A stretch of 64,000 bases of DNA from Sphaerosporella brunnea (GCA_008704415.1 VXIS01000164.1:37355-101354); one strand, 5' to 3'; shown: positions 34,180 through 47,302, counted from the first letter of the stretch. Program-made: numbers and translations. Notes: generated by a model not told the origin, from the sequence alone.

Positions 34180-35944
34180 CAAACTTGCGGGTGACAAGAG
34201 AGACACCGCTGGGGGGCTTGCTAGAGCATTTTGGTGCAGGACGTGGATGTTCAGTGTGCGCCGGCTTGCATGATCCCTGGATGCCTGCCTCTTGGGACAT
34301 GGGGGTGGTTTGCATCAAGCGGCGAGTTGAGGTTTTGTGACCTGTGTGAATTGATTGCCTGCGACATGCCCCGGCAGATGATAGATGGGCGACATGGCTG
34401 TGGAGAGAGCGAAGCGCTGTCTGCCTTCGCTGATATCATGATCAGTACCTACTCTGCGGACGGGTGGCTTCAATGGTAATGGGCAGCAGTCGTCGGTATA
34501 CCGTGAAGTCCGCCATACGCCGCCATTCCAACGTTGCTCGGGCCGTCAATTCCTCAGCAGAACCGTGTTCTGTGTTTGCTGTGGCCGGCATTCCAGCTCA
34601 AAATGTTTACGTGGGTGACGCGCCCAGACACGTCAACATGTGACGTGCGTTTGTTTATCTCGCGCTGTTAGCCGCGTTGCCTGGGCAACCACCCTCAGCA
34701 GCAATTCTTTTTGGCCGCGGTTATCAGTCTCAAACCCGCAACACTAGCAGATAGCCTGTCTTCCGGCGTTTTCTGTGGCCTTTGCGAGCAGCGTCTCGAG
34801 CTCTTTCTGCAGTCTCGTCACAGCAAATCGCTGCCGCTGCGGGTAATTCTCCAGGCGTAACATACCCACTGCTTGGCTTTCTTGTTTGACAGTCGTGCAC
34901 ACGACTTCCAGCCAAAACCCAATGTTTCATGGCTCCAGCCTCCAGGAGTTGCCAGTTCGAGACGAGTGCCCCGCCATTCTTGGTCTAGCGGCGGCGATGA
35001 GGACCGCCGGAACGCCGTTCTTTTCCTCTCGGCATGCAGGAAACAACCCTTGGAACAAAAACACCAACCGATGAGAAAGGCTTCTTAAGCAAGCGTCTAG
35101 CTCCCTGCTTCCTCCGGCCTCTGTGTCATGAGGTTCATCACACTCGCCGAGCGAACAACGGGCACAATTGTTTTCGGAACCTTGCGTCAAACTTGAGATT
35201 GGATGGTGTTTGCTATAAATGGAGGTCACGATCAGGCAGCTATCGGGGACCACAGACTCGCATGTGCCCTGTTCGAGCTGAAAGGTGCTCAGTTTTGGAG
35301 GATCAACCCAGGAATGCCGAGTTTTACGGTGTCAACGCGTCAGCTTTCAGAAGACTGGTCAGATCCGCCCACGATGTCCAGATTACAGTTCTCCCGCCTC
35401 TGCCATTGGCAATTGGCATCCGCTGTCACCAAAATAATGTTTTGAGTGGAGACTGCAAGGCTGAATTCGAACCCATCTGCGGTGTGCGTCGATCACGATC
35501 TTTATAAATGTAGCGTATTTCCCTCCGGCCGCCCCGTTCCCACCCTCTCCACCAATCCGGTAGTTTGTTTTGATTTCTCTGTTTACGGTTCGGTGCGGGC
35601 CCTGTTGCCGGAAGCAACGCGAAGACTCAGGCACGACAACACGCCCACTTACGGCCACTCGACGCGCAGTCACGTGCAGGACAGATTGCATTTTTTCTTT
35701 TCTAAGCCCCCTGAGTTTCGGTATGAATCCGTCTCACGAGTGTTTAATCTCAAACTTAGACGATCTCACCTGCCATAACTATGATGTACCAGAGGGAGTT
35801 GCTCCTGCCGGACACTTGAAAAGAGAATTTTCCCCACCCAAGTACGGCACTTCAACTGCCACCCTCACCGATCGTCAATCAGCGAACACAGCAGCGCTGG
35901 CCGGCAGAATTCTCCATAGATCTGTGATGACCCTGTCACGCAGA

Positions 35945-36000
35945 TTCCAATCATCGTACACAGAATACATACTTCCAATCATCGTACACAAAATACATAC
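35945..36000. repeat. 28-bp tandem duplication
   Basis: Two adjacent copies (35945..35972 and 35973..36000), both starting TTCCAATCATCGTACACA and ending AATACATAC, with one G/A difference. Confidence 0.95.
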
Positions 36001-36877
36001 TTATGTACTGAGATGCCTATCATCTTTCATACAATTGCAAATGACATGTTATCATCTTTTGGGGAACCATATCCAGGTCCCAATTGCCTTTTGATCTGTA
36101 TTGACAGCACATCATCGTTCATATTGAGACATGCTCATCAAAAGCGCGCATACCGAAATATACACATGATGAACAACCCAACCAACCAACGGAAACCCCG
36201 AGCGAAGCCGTCGCGAAGAGATTCCGCCATCTGTAAATCTCGCTTGGATACCCCACTCAACAAATGCGCAAATCTCTAAGTTACCTACCTACTTTATTTT
36301 TTTTCGAAGAGTCAGAAGTCAGAAGTTCAAGTCAATTCATCCGGCTGCACTCGATCTGATCTCAACTCCGAAACTAAAACTCGGACACGGCCGAGCCGCT
36401 ACTCTCTAGCACCGATGCCCGTGCGGCGGCGGCGCGGCTCGCACGGATTTGATTTTTTTTTCTGCTGGTCACCGCCCGCCCGCGCGAGCTGGGAACAAGG
36501 TCACAGATTTCCATATCCACCACCTCCACCCGTCTACCGTATTACGTGCGTGATTAACTTTCCCGACGGGACGGTGCTTCGCAATGCCTTTTTTTTTTTT
36601 TTTTTTTTTCGTGCAAACGGCGCTTCAGATGATGTGGCTTCTAGAAGAGTGAAGGTCAGTATAATACTGGTAACTACTGTTCCTTGAAGAAGCCCACATG
36701 CACTTCCATGAAAACCGCAGGAGCTCGATTTAAAACATTCCAAGTGGGAATGAATTGATTACCATATTATAACCCATCTAGCTAAGTCTAAAGTATTTAC
36801 TTACTCTATGCCCAAAACCACAACAGCCTACATACATTAGGAAGATATCTACAAGAAGCCAGCACACGACGGACCCT

Positions 36878-39800
36878 CTAATTACTCGCCGTCCTGCCTC
36901 CCAGCCTCGCAAACAGTCTCCCCCATCTGTACTCCCTGAACGCCCAATACATGGCGTACACAAGCACCAGATTGCTGAAAATATACACGCAGAAGATCCC
37001 CAGCTCACGCCATCTCTTGTCGGGCTGGACGTTGATGGTGGCTAGATACTCGTCTCCGGACTTGTAGATGCAGTACTGGCAGCTGTCGGAAGCGTTGAGG
37101 TCCACAATGTACCCGGACGCCTTCGCGATCCACTCGCCTGCGTACTCGCCGCAGGTCTGGCCCGACGGCGGCCGGAATGTGACTAGCTCTGATGGATCGC
37201 AGCGCACCTCGAGGCCGTGCATCATGCTCCCGAGCATGCCACGGGAGAGCCACGTGAGCGGGTTTGTCCAGTACAGCCAGCGGCGGTAGAACTCGGGGAG
37301 GGCATAGTATGTAACCAATATACCACTGTCATATCGTCCGCGTCAGTTTTTCCATTTTCTCATATCCAAATCGAAGTCGCGATGGTGGGTACTTACGTGA
37401 ATCCATTCGAGATGATGAAGACGAAGGGGTTGACGATGTTGACGATGTTCAAGTCCGGGCACATGGCAGCGATCCACATGGCCATGTATGGGATCCAGAT
37501 GCAGAACAGCAGGATGAAAAAGAAGGCATAACCGGCGCTCGACGAGTCCGTCGGCAGACCGATCATGTAGTACCACGGCAAGAAAAAGACCACGGCGGCA
37601 AGGATCGAATACGGCACTTCGGCCACGGCCATGGCGGTGAGCCACGCCGACGCAGAGTAGATCTTGCTGTTCCGCTCCCTAGTTTCATACAGCATGCGGA
37701 ACTGCAAGAACTTGGGCTGGACGGCAGTGATTATCATGGGGGACAGGATCAACACCAAGAACACAGCGAAGGTCCTGGACTGCATCTCGCGCACCGAACT
37801 TCCCGATTGCAGGAACAGCACACCGGCGACCAGGGCCATCGACAGGCTGGAAAAGAGCTTCGAGAAGCCGTAGGAGCCGTCGCGCCAGTAGTGCAGCCAC
37901 ACGCGCTTGGTCAGGGCTTTGGTCTGCGCCGAGAGCGGCATGGCATACTCCAGCGTGCGCAGCTCGCGGGACACTGGGATGCTGCCGCGCTCCGTGATGA
38001 TGGCTTCGATCTCTTCCAGCGCCGCGTTGTTTTCGGGCGACGACTCCCAGATCTCGGGCCAGCTGCGCGGGCCCGGCGCCGCCCGGATCGTATCCAGGAT
38101 GTATTCGGCCGGGTTTGCGTCCGCGGCGGCGGGCGACGCGCCGTTGCGCTCGAAGTAGTCGATCACCGCCTGGCCGCCTGAGCCGATGGGGCCAAAGTAG
38201 ACCTCCCGTCCACCGCGCGCGAGGAGAAGCAGGTCGTCGAATTCTTGGAAGAGGACGAAGCTGGGTTGGTGGATTGTGCAGATGATGGCGATGTTGGTTT
38301 CGTCGGCGAGCTTGCGGAGGAAACGGACGATGGACAAAGCGCCGTTGGAATCCAGACCGGAACTGTGTGTCATGGGTCAGCATATACCATTCGATTTGAA
38401 GAGGGAAGAAGTGTTACGTTGGTTCATCAAGGAAGAGAAGTTCAGAGGGCGCGGCAGCAAGCTCTACTCCAATTGTCACTCGTTTTCGCTCCTCGACAGA
38501 AAGTCCGAATCCTGGGTTTCCGATGATGGCGTCTGCAAGTGGTTCCAGCTCTAGAAGCTTGATGATCTCGTCCACAAATTTGTACTTGTCCTCGATCGAG
38601 ACACTTGCCGGCTGTCGTAGTAGCGCAGAAAACCGCATCGCCTCGCGGACCGTGGACATCACATCATGTACATCCTGCTGCTCAACAAACGCCGTGCTCC
38701 GCTCAAAGTCCGGCATCAGCTCTTTACCATCCATTCTGAGTTCACCGGAAGTAACTCCCACACGTTTCCGTAGTCCGAGGTTATCCAGCAAGGTAGTCTT
38801 TCCTGCTCCACTGGGTCCCATAAGCGCTGTAATACGTCCAGGCTTGCAGTATCCATGAACGTTATGCAACAGCTGTGCCTGGCCAACGGTGTAGTTAACA
38901 TTCCTCCAAGTGAAGACCGAGCCCTTGGTCTTAACGCTCGAAATCTGGCGTATAATGTCAGTTGGCTTGTCGGCTTCATCCGAGCTCTGTTTCGTTGCTT
39001 TCTCCTCGGTGATGGGCAGCTCGTTAGGAATCTCCTTCGGCTTCTTGGTCAGAATCTTGACGGAACCTCCACCAGCGCCCCAGTCCATGTATTCGACTCC
39101 GATCATGGCGATTATGATGTAGGCAATAGTGAACGCGATGATAACACCATAGTTGCGCCACAAGTGCGAGGGTTCGTAGCCAAATGTCTTTAGGTATGCG
39201 ACACCGGAAACCGTGGCCTGTCCTGGCTGTGAGCCAGCAAGAGTACACACTGGGCAGATGTTAGCACGCCAGAGCTGAGTGCAAGCATGTGGGACGCGGT
39301 ACCTTGGTTCTCGGGAGACGCTCCAGGAACAGCAGGGACCAATTGCGAAGGCGAGCAAGCAAGCTCGAGTCCGTCGAACTGGTTCACTAGCACCGCTTCC
39401 ATACTGTACATCAACGGATTGGCCCAATAGATCCACTTGTACACCCAAGACTTCATGGTGTGGTATGGCTGCATGTATCCGGCAAAAAAGGCGGTGACAT
39501 TGAGTCCAAGGAAAGCGATTCGGATCGTAACGTTAAAGTCACGGCTGAACGAACCGATTGCTCTGTAGAATGCAATGATGCAGACAACAGTAGTCTATTT
39601 GTTGTCAGTCCAATTGCTTCACCGAGTATCACATCACACATGGGAGGGGACTCACAAATACGAACAACAAGTTGGTAAAGAACTTGCCCGCATCAGCAAC
39701 CAGATTGGCCATCCAGTACAGAATAATGGTGAACAGCGTCGACTGAACCGCAACCAATGGTAAATCCGCAATAGTTCGGGCAAGAATCAAGGCGGCCGGT

Positions 39801-41726
39801 CGGTAAAAGGCGAATATATTCTGCTTTGCCATGATTCCGCGTCCCATAACCATGAAAATAGCCTCGTAAAGTTGCATCCAGGCAACGACAATAATGTTGA
39901 AAAACAGCACACCTCCCATGAAGAAAGCGCCTTCAGAGGTCCGTTGGATGTTGTAGAACAAACTTCCGTTGAGCAGAGCTAGGACAATGACGTTGAAGAG
40001 TTTGCTTCGCAAGGCAACGTAGTCCTGACGTTGCAACTGGAATTCACGCTGGGCCAGGTACCAAACTTGCATCGGAAAAGACACCGTATACGGGGACCCT
40101 TTCGGCGCGAGCACTGTCTTCTCCTCCTTGACAGCTTTCTTAAAGTTGTGCGTATCCGCAGACTGCGTCTCCTGAAGCTCCCGGTTGTAGGCATCCAGCT
40201 CCGCCTGCAACTCTGGCCAGTATCGGCTCTTCCGGAATGCCTCCTGCAGGGCCTGGGGAGTGAGAGGTACCTTGTCCTCCATCCCTGGCCGGATACGGCG
40301 AGTCTTTGGATCAGTGATGGTGGTGAGGAAATCACTCGTGGTCACACGCGGGGTTGCTTCGAATCCGAGTTCCTCAAAGTATCCTCGAGCTTCCGATGCC
40401 TTTCCGAAGAAGATTTGGCGGCCTTCGTAGATTAGGCATACCTTGTCAAACTCCCGGTATATCTGCTCGCCGGCTTGGTACAGGGTGACGATTGTGGTGC
40501 TGTACTGGATGTTCGTAAGGATACGCAAGGACCTGATATAGTCGACAGCCGTCGAGGAATCGAGACCACGAGTGGAGTTGTCCCATGCGTTGATAGTGGA
40601 CCGGGAAGCCAACGCTTCCATGATCGAGACTCGCTTGCGTTCGCCGCCGCTGACTCCTCGGACGAAAGCGTTTCCAACCATAGTGTTGAGGACGTGCTTC
40701 ATCTTGAACATCGCAGCGAAGAGGTTCAGCATCTCGTCGACGAATTGGGTACGAGACGTGCCCGGCAATCTCTTGCTCGGGGTCTTCGTTTTGAGAGCAA
40801 ACTCAAGGGTCTGCTTGACTGAGAGCGTGGGCAAATGTTGGTCCTCTGTTGCGTCAGGAGTTAGTCAGTCATATGTACCGGTTTCAACATCTTTCCCTTT
40901 CACTCACCTTCGTCGTTATACAGAATTTCACCTCTGTATTTCCCAAGGGCCAACTCAAACGGCAAGCCAGCATAATTGATGTCTCCATCAATCCTGGTGA
41001 AGGATCGGCGTTGGTTAGTCAAAGCTCTCAAAAACGTGCTGGTTCCGCTTCCAGGCTTCCCCAGCACGAGCAGCATCTCGCCGGGCTTAACCACTCCGCT
41101 AAAGCCTTGAATAATCGGCTTCGCCTCCGGGATTGGAGCCAGAAAACCTCTAACAGAATGCACCAAATCCCACCCAACAATGCTGGGCAGGTAATCCAGA
41201 AAGGTGGGTGCCAGCACCCACCCCGAGCCAGCGTATCCCATGACGGTCAGATCTCTGAAGGAAACGCCGATTTTCTTGGGAATGATGCCCGCTTCCTCAG
41301 CGGCACCTCGGTGCTTATTTTGCAAATAATCCTCAAGGTCAATGAGCGTGGCCCCAGAAGAACCATGCCCGGCTTCCTCTTCGTCAGGTTCGCGCGTTCC
41401 GGACCTGAAAGCTGAAGAGTGTGCCGAGAGGGAAGTACGGCGTCCAGCGGTAGCTTTGCTGAGCGAGCGCCGGATCCTTAGAAAAAATGAAGTCAGCCTG
41501 CAGGTCTTTTTAGAGGGTGGCAAAATGATTTTTACTCTTCGAACTCCTCCAAGGCACCATCAACGTCTACAGGTCTGCCAATAGCTTTGCTTGATTCTCC
41601 CCAACGGCCGTCCGCAAAGTCGCCATTGCTGGAGACATGGTTGAGAGTACCGATGTCATCGACAGAGGTTGATGCTGAGTCGGTAATGGATTTTGGTTCG
41701 TGCTTTTCTTCGGATAGGCCAGACAT
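36878..41726 (-). CDS. PDR-type (ABCG) full-size ABC multidrug transporter
   Basis: Seven exons (41536..41726, 40908..41476, 39656..40845, 39303..39594, 38418..39249, 37397..38362, 36878..37325) with introns of 53-71 bp encode 1495 aa, the normal PDR length. The order is NBD1-TMD1-NBD2-TMD2. NBD1 Walker A is GKPGSGTST, with Thr where canonical sites have Lys, and its signature is VSGGERKRVSI. NBD2 Walker A is canonical, GPSGAGKTT, its signature is degenerate, LSVEERKRVTI, and Walker B (LLFLDEPTSGLDS) is completed by a splice. This mirror-image degeneracy is a hallmark of fungal PDR pumps. PDR motifs WKWIYWANPL-like (VYKWIYWANPLMYSME) and YYALPEFYRRWLYWTNPLTW are present. Plasma-membrane export of xenobiotics or sterol-like compounds is inferred; the substrate is unknown. 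Confidence 0.93.
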
Positions 41727-42607
41727 CGTGGGGTCGACTGTACGTTTGAGTTGAAGGGAGTAAACGTAGGGGACGCGAGCTTCGGCGCAGGACGTCTACT
41801 CTTCTAAAGAAAGTTGGCGGGGGGCGTTTTTATATCAATGCCAATGGCCCTACCGGTGCCTTCGTGTTGGAGCCAAATGTATCCATGGCTACCACTACCC
41901 CCCGTCATTACTACCGCTGTACTTGTTTGCCGGTACGTCTCCGATTGGCCGGCTGGATTGATAATATGCCCCCCGTTTTTACGAAGGTTCGAGCGGTGCT
42001 TTCATACGTAATTGTCAGCGGCAGAGTAGTGGGGCCATCCGAAGTGCGCAAAGCTGCCAGGGTCTCGATAAGCTTAGCGGGACAACACCCATCGGTTTGG
42101 CCGCCGATTGGCACTTGCCCAGCTCCACGTTTTTCTGCAGTGATGCTAATTCCGTCATAAGCTGGGACTGCCATAAGATCCAGACATTGTACTACAAAGA
42201 GTTTGAAGCCTACAGGTTTTTTTGTCTGGCAGGTCTTATTTGAGCGACGGCCCTTCCCAGACAGGAAAGCCCCGGCTGCCAAACTCAGCCACAATTTTCT
42301 TGACGTTCTTTGTCTCGTTGCAGGCATTGTTGTGGTACTCTCCCGGGAAAAGCTGCTTTGTGCTGCTACGCCCTCGTGTTCTACATACCCACTCGGGAGA
42401 TTACTCCTTCCCGGAAGGGTGGCTCCTCGCCAGGCATGCCGTTGCGGAGCTGCATCCTGACCGGGTTGGGCTGTGATCTACGGTGACGCAGATCCAATAT
42501 CTCTTCTTTACTGCAGTGATACGATCCACATTTTTACTTCTAGAACACAAAATCTTCTTCAGGCTGTCCGTTTTCAGGCTTCCCGAGCAAACGAAGGATG
42601 GATGCGG
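41727..42607. other. PDR promoter and intergenic DNA
   Basis: Apart from the TATA element nothing is recognised; open frames are short. Confidence 0.5.
41827..41834 (-). promoter_or_regulatory. TATA box of the PDR transporter
   Basis: TATAAAAA on the minus strand about 100 bp upstream of the transporter ATG. Confidence 0.5.
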
Positions 42608-42913
42608 TCATGAAACAACGCAATAATCGAATGTCTCCGTAAACTTGACGATTGGGCCGTGGATTCCTGATTTAATCCACATGATCCAGACTTTGGTGGA
42701 ACTGCTTGCGCTACCGGCCTGACAACCAGTCGGACCAAACCCTTTCTCCCAGGAGTTAAAACCTTCAGCAAAGTCAGCTCGGATGCGATACCGATCGGCC
42801 GGGTCGTCCACTCGGTAGAACAATAGGCTGTTCTCGGGGCCGAAGGAGATACCGGGGATAAAGATGGACCTTTTGCTTGCGTGGTACGCCGACGGAGGAG
42901 ACCGAACACTCAT
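42608..42913 (-). CDS. Possible small hypothetical protein, 101 aa
   Basis: A single open frame from an ATG. The composition is balanced with blocks such as SFGPENSLLFYRVDDPADRY and FNSWEKGFGPTGC. No signal peptide, family or splice evidence is seen. It could be a real orphan gene or chance. Confidence 0.3.
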   Translation of the reverse strand: MSVRSPPSAYHASKRSIFIPGISFGPENSLLFYRVDDPADRYRIRADFAEGFNSWEKGFGPTGCQAGSASSSTKVWIMWIKSGIHGPIVKFTETFDYCVVS

Positions 42914-44824
42914 ACTTAATGAGAGCCAATGATCTGTTAAGAACCACGACTGCGACTCTACACTACGGAATATCCAACTCGAAACGGGAAAGATCTAAGT
43001 GCAGTCAACATTACTCATCTCGACTCATATATGATATAGGGATTTTGGCATAGAAAAGGGTCAGTACAGGAACCAGCAACCCCAATGACTCTTACGCGGG
43101 GCCAGTGCGTCACACATCCCTCCTGAATGGTTCAATCTCGTTGCTTTGAAATATCGTGCTACCAACACACAGCTCATACTGAAATCTGCACGTTTCGAAT
43201 GAGGGGGATTCCTGCTTAGCGGCACAAGTGGATCTCAAAGGGCTCCTATCGGCTACCGACATTCGAAAAAGCTGCATGCTTTCCAACAGAGCAGAGATGT
43301 TCAGTGGGGGTCCATATCAATAATTCGATATCAGCTTTAGTAATTCCAGCTACCTCACAAGGCGGGTTCGCTTCCTTGATCGCAAACGGCTGATTAATTA
43401 TGAAACCTTGTCAAACTAAGGAGCTCCGTTGCCCAACGTCACGTCATGACAAACCAAATATCGAGTGATTTAGAGAGCATTCAAAGCTCGAGAGAGGGCC
43501 AACGAGTCAGTCCCTTTGAATGGGCAAAGAGATAGGAGAATCACCTTCACGAGCCCAGTTCAGAATTCCCCCCCTCCGCCCCCCCAAGGAATCTCCAAGC
43601 CGTTGATATATCGATATCAATACTCAACCGCCGAAGCTAACTTGTATCACCCCTCATCCTCGAACTCTGTTAGCCTCCACTCATCCTTATGCACTCCCAC
43701 GAGCACCGATCCCCCAATCCCGCTCCTCCGCAGAATCACCTTACTCCCTTTCAACGCAATCGCCCCAATGCCGTTTCTGTCCAGTGCCGTCTTACTCGCT
43801 TCCTGGATATTAGTTGCATCGCTTTGAGAAGCACCCAAGGCTTAAGCCCGAACGGCTGTCGATTAGAATGACACCGGTAACGTTGGAGGCGGAAATTCTG
43901 GAGCTGCAGTCAACATGGAACGAGAACAAAAAGACCGGAGGGTTGGTGCAAAAGGTGCCCAGATGAGCAGTGAGCCCTACATGCTGTCAAGCCAGGTTGT
44001 TACGATAGCCGAGTCCAGACTTGTGTAGTCACTCTTTGATCATTTTTCGACCTTATTATTCACGGGGCTCTGGCGTCCTTGAAGGCGAAAGACCCCCAGG
44101 CTCGCAGGTGATTATAGGGACCGTTGAAGAGCTTATCGAGCTTTCAGTTTTCGTATGTCACAACAGCATCTCCCAAAACTGCGGTAGAGCATAATATACT
44201 TCCCAGCTGCGTCCCGAACTTGTTCCACTTAAGCCCTGCCATCAGATGCCTCGGGTTGACCATCAACGCGGTACCATACCTAGAGCTGTGGATCTTACCC
44301 CGTGTTGGAGGATCTGTCCTTGGGATTGCTTCGTGATACTGCGCTGACTCGGTACACTCGGATGCTCCCTGGAATCCTGGTGAGCTCGGCTATGTGCGAG
44401 CAAACGGCGCTCAAGTAGGCTATGGAGCTTCTATTTGCATACTCGGCAACTCGGGGGTGAATTCAAAAATGTGGATACACCTGGGTTACTGAATGCGGGG
44501 AGTAGTTACCTGCAGTTCCTGGGAGGGCCAAAGAAGCTGGGGTAACTGTAGGGCTATCCGGAGGGACGGAGGTGATGCATACGGAAGGGGCTCAGCTACA
44601 ATACCGCCTGCAGCTGGGAGATGGTACACGATCGGGGGCCGTTTGCACTCGGAGAATGGTCATGTGGCAAGCAACAGTCCCCTCACTGTCAAATGTGTAG
44701 AGTACAGTAAAAGTACAGAGAGCACTGCGTGACAGGCGCCGGCGATGATTTTTGATGCTGCGATATATCAAACGAAAAAAGACGTTCTATAGGCCGCGCA
44801 TAACGTCGAGTCGCTTAGTCCCAG
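42914..44824. other. Gene-poor region
   Basis: About 1.9 kb with short open frames only. One 63-aa frame on the minus strand at 43647..43838 has balanced composition but no support. Confidence 0.5.
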
Positions 44825-45321
44825 CTATGTGTCATGGTCAGTGATGAACGCTCTCATCGTCTCGCTTTCGGATGAGGAAACGTACCCAGTATCCTTCAGA
44901 CGAGCAATGTTGCCCTTGTGACCCTTCTGTTGCCCGGTTTCCTGACCCTCCACGACCAACCTGTCCATCTGGAAGTATCGGCTCAACATGGTTTGCCTCT
45001 GCGTGGTCGCGCATTGTCAGCACCGCTTGCCACCTCCAACCTTCCATTCTTTGTTCCCAGGCGTACCTGCAGTACTTTCAGATCCTTATCGCCAAGTGCC
45101 AGGAGCGCCTTGATGCGCTTGGGATCTTGCTCATGCTGATGCTCACGGAAAGCATCTCGAGAGCGACGTTTGGCGTACTCTCGGAAGTTGTACGCTGCGA
45201 AACGGTTGGAATATCGAAGCAGGTTCCGGTACTGCAGTGGGTTAGCATGATGTAGCTAGGCTGGGAGCTTTCACGGCAAGAATCATACCAGAGACCTAGC
45301 TGTCTGTGCTGTCTCGGCCAT
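44825..45321 (-). CDS. ISD11: ISD11/LYRM4, mitochondrial Fe-S cluster assembly factor
   Basis: Three exons, 45289..45321 (11 codons), 45067..45231 and 44825..44998, with introns of 57 and 68 bp, encode 123 aa. The spliced N-terminus gives the LYR motif: [20 protein letters not shown], followed by [20 protein letters not shown]. The second splice gives [24 protein letters not shown], typical of ISD11. Family knowledge: ISD11 binds and stabilises the cysteine desulfurase Nfs1 together with acyl carrier protein in the mitochondrial matrix and is essential for Fe-S cluster synthesis. The C-terminal 20 residues after KDTG are less certain, because a GTACGT donor occurs there and a short extra exon cannot be excluded. 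No exon shows up as a long open frame. Confidence 0.88.
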
Positions 45322-45515
45322 CACTGCTGTTGGTGGTGGTTTGAACAGGTAAGTAGGGCGGGATGCAGAGGCGATTGAGACTAGATGGCGGCGGAGTTTA
45401 GCGGCGAAGAAGCCGAGCCGCGTTTGTTCCGAGCCACAACGTCACACCACTAGCATCACCAAATTGCAAAACTTCACCACCGAAATCCATTGTTTTCACC
45501 TCCACATCGATCGCG
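45322..45515. promoter_or_regulatory. 194-bp divergent promoter between ISD11 and HEM14
   Basis: Start codons of two mitochondrial iron-pathway genes are 194 bp apart and point away from each other. No consensus factor site was identified with confidence. Confidence 0.6.
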
Positions 45516-47302
45516 ATGTTGGCATCTTCTGCGAATTGGGCTCCGAGCTACTCGGCGGCTATCAGCTCGTTTGCCCGAAGCCAATGCCGCCGTCTGACAC
45601 CCCTTGCTTCGCGTCGCCTGTTCTCTTCGACGCGGTGCGCCTTTACAGACGATTCCCAACAGAGACCCAAGTCAGTGGCTATTCTCGGTTTATCTCGACC
45701 CTCCCACACGTCGAGAAGAGGTACTGACCGTGGCTTGAAGGTGGCGGCATTACCGGCCTATCCGCAGCATGGTACATGACAAAATTTGCACCCGCCGTAC
45801 CAGTGACGGTTTTTGAGAAGTCGTCACGACTGGGAGGATGGCTCCGCTCCAAGCGCGTGGAATACGACGGCGGGAGTGTGCTTTTTGAAGAAGGGCCGAG
45901 GACCCTGCGATCATGGTCAATCCCGGGGTTGGCTACTATCGATATGGTCTGATAAGGCCTTTCACTTCTTACGCGATCCTTTGCTGACGATGTATAGATC
46001 CGGCAACTCAGACTCGAAAACGAGCTTGGATATGTCAGTCAAACGTCTCCCGCGTCACAGAATCGCTTCATATACTACGCGGACCGTCTGAACAAGCTCC
46101 CAATTGATGTCCGATCGGCTATCCCCACCTTGTTTCGTCATCCATTACTGAGGGGGTCCGTCGCCAAAAGTCTTCTAGAGCCATTCCGGGAATCGCGGCC
46201 AGATGAACTTAAGGATGAGACTGTTGGCTCTTTCTTCAGTCGTCGTTTTAGCCCAAAGATCGCGCAAAACGTCATTTCTGCGGTCTTGCATGGCATCTAT
46301 GCCGGCGATGTTGACCGCCTCAGTGCCAAATCATTATTCCCCGCATTTTGGAAATTTGAAGATTTTTACGGGTCTATTTTCCGCGGTATGATCGATAACA
46401 ATCGATTGGCACAAGAACAAGATGTAGCAATACAGCACGAGCTCGTGCCGCACAACAATGAATTCATACGGGAACGCCTGGCCAAAAGCAGCGTCTACTT
46501 CTTCAAAAACGGTATCGAAACTCTGAGCCTTGCACTCACAAAAGAGCTCGAAAAGAGTCCAAACGTTACAATCAAAACCTCCTCTGACGTATCCGGCCTT
46601 AGATACTCACCGCAAAACTCCCAGCTTCCCTTCGAAATTCGAGGCACCGCCCAAAAGTTTTCACACGTCATCTCTACCCTCTTCGCCCCCGTTACCAACT
46701 CTCTTCTTCCCGAGAATCTGCGTATTCCTGCGCTTGCAGAGATTGAGGCAGTCACAGTCCAGGTCGTAAACTTGTACTTCCGCTCTGACAACATCTTGCC
46801 GGTCGAAGGTTTCGGCTATCTCCTCCCCAAGTCACTCCCCGAAGCCGCAAACCCTCACAAAGCTCTCGGCGTGATTTTCGACTCCTGCAGTCTGAAACAG
46901 CACACAGATACGGGCACAAGCGTGACAGTGATGTTCGGTGGGCACTACTGGAATGGTCGCACCTCGTATCCATCCGATGTCGAGGCTGTGGAGATGGCAC
47001 GGGACTTGTTGAGGCAGCACCTCAACGTCACCGACGCCCCGCTTGCTACCAATGTTGCGCTGAATAAGAATTGTATTCCGCAATATTATGTGGGACATGA
47101 TGAGAGGATTGACCAAGCCAGAGATGCGCTAAAGAAGAACTTTGGGGGCAGGTTGTCTGTGGCTGGCAATAGCTACGCAGGGGTGGGAGTGAATGTTTGC
47201 GTCAATTCGGCACGAAACACGGTGAAGGGAATGTTGAAGGACGGGGATTTCACTGGGCTTGAGGGATTGGGGAGTGAATTGAGGTGGGTTAAGCGTCAGT
47301 AA
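45516..47302 (+). CDS. HEM14: Protoporphyrinogen oxidase (heme biosynthesis)
   Basis: Exons 45516..45687, 45741..45946 and 45998..47302 (introns 53 and 51 bp) encode 560 aa. The first 50 residues are rich in Arg and Ser with no acidic residue until position 45, as in a mitochondrial presequence (CRRLTPLASRRLFSSTR). The first splice rebuilds the FAD dinucleotide motif VAILGGGITGLSAAWYM. Then come GGWLRSKRVEYDGGSVLFE, EEGPRTLRSWS, and across the second splice IDM|IRQLRLENELGYVSQTSP with NRFIYYADRLNKLP, all typical of PPOX. The C-terminal FAD region reads RLSVAGNSYAGVGVNVCVNS. The enzyme oxidises protoporphyrinogen IX to protoporphyrin IX at the inner mitochondrial membrane. The second donor, GTCTGA, is weak but keeps the frame and family alignment. 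Confidence 0.93.

Larger units (their letters stand above)
33578..36877. other. Long intergenic region upstream of CDC25
   Basis: About 3.3 kb without a supported gene. Contains a G-rich quadruplex-capable stretch (34149-34179), a 28-bp tandem duplication (35945-36000) and a poly-T run (36591-36609). An open frame from ATG 35721 to 36094 has no recognised features and crosses the tandem repeat. Confidence 0.5.

Noticed and set aside
35721..36094. 124-aa open frame on the plus strand
   Set aside because: Runs through a 28-bp tandem duplication and shows no family, TATA or splice support; left as intergenic.
37685..38383. 232-aa Arg-rich minus-strand frame
   Set aside because: A shifted-frame shadow of the PDR transporter NBD2/TMD2 exon.
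41731..41742. GGGTCGACTGTA next to the PDR start codon resembles the MITE terminus
   Set aside because: Only about 12 bases match and there is no second end, so it may be chance.
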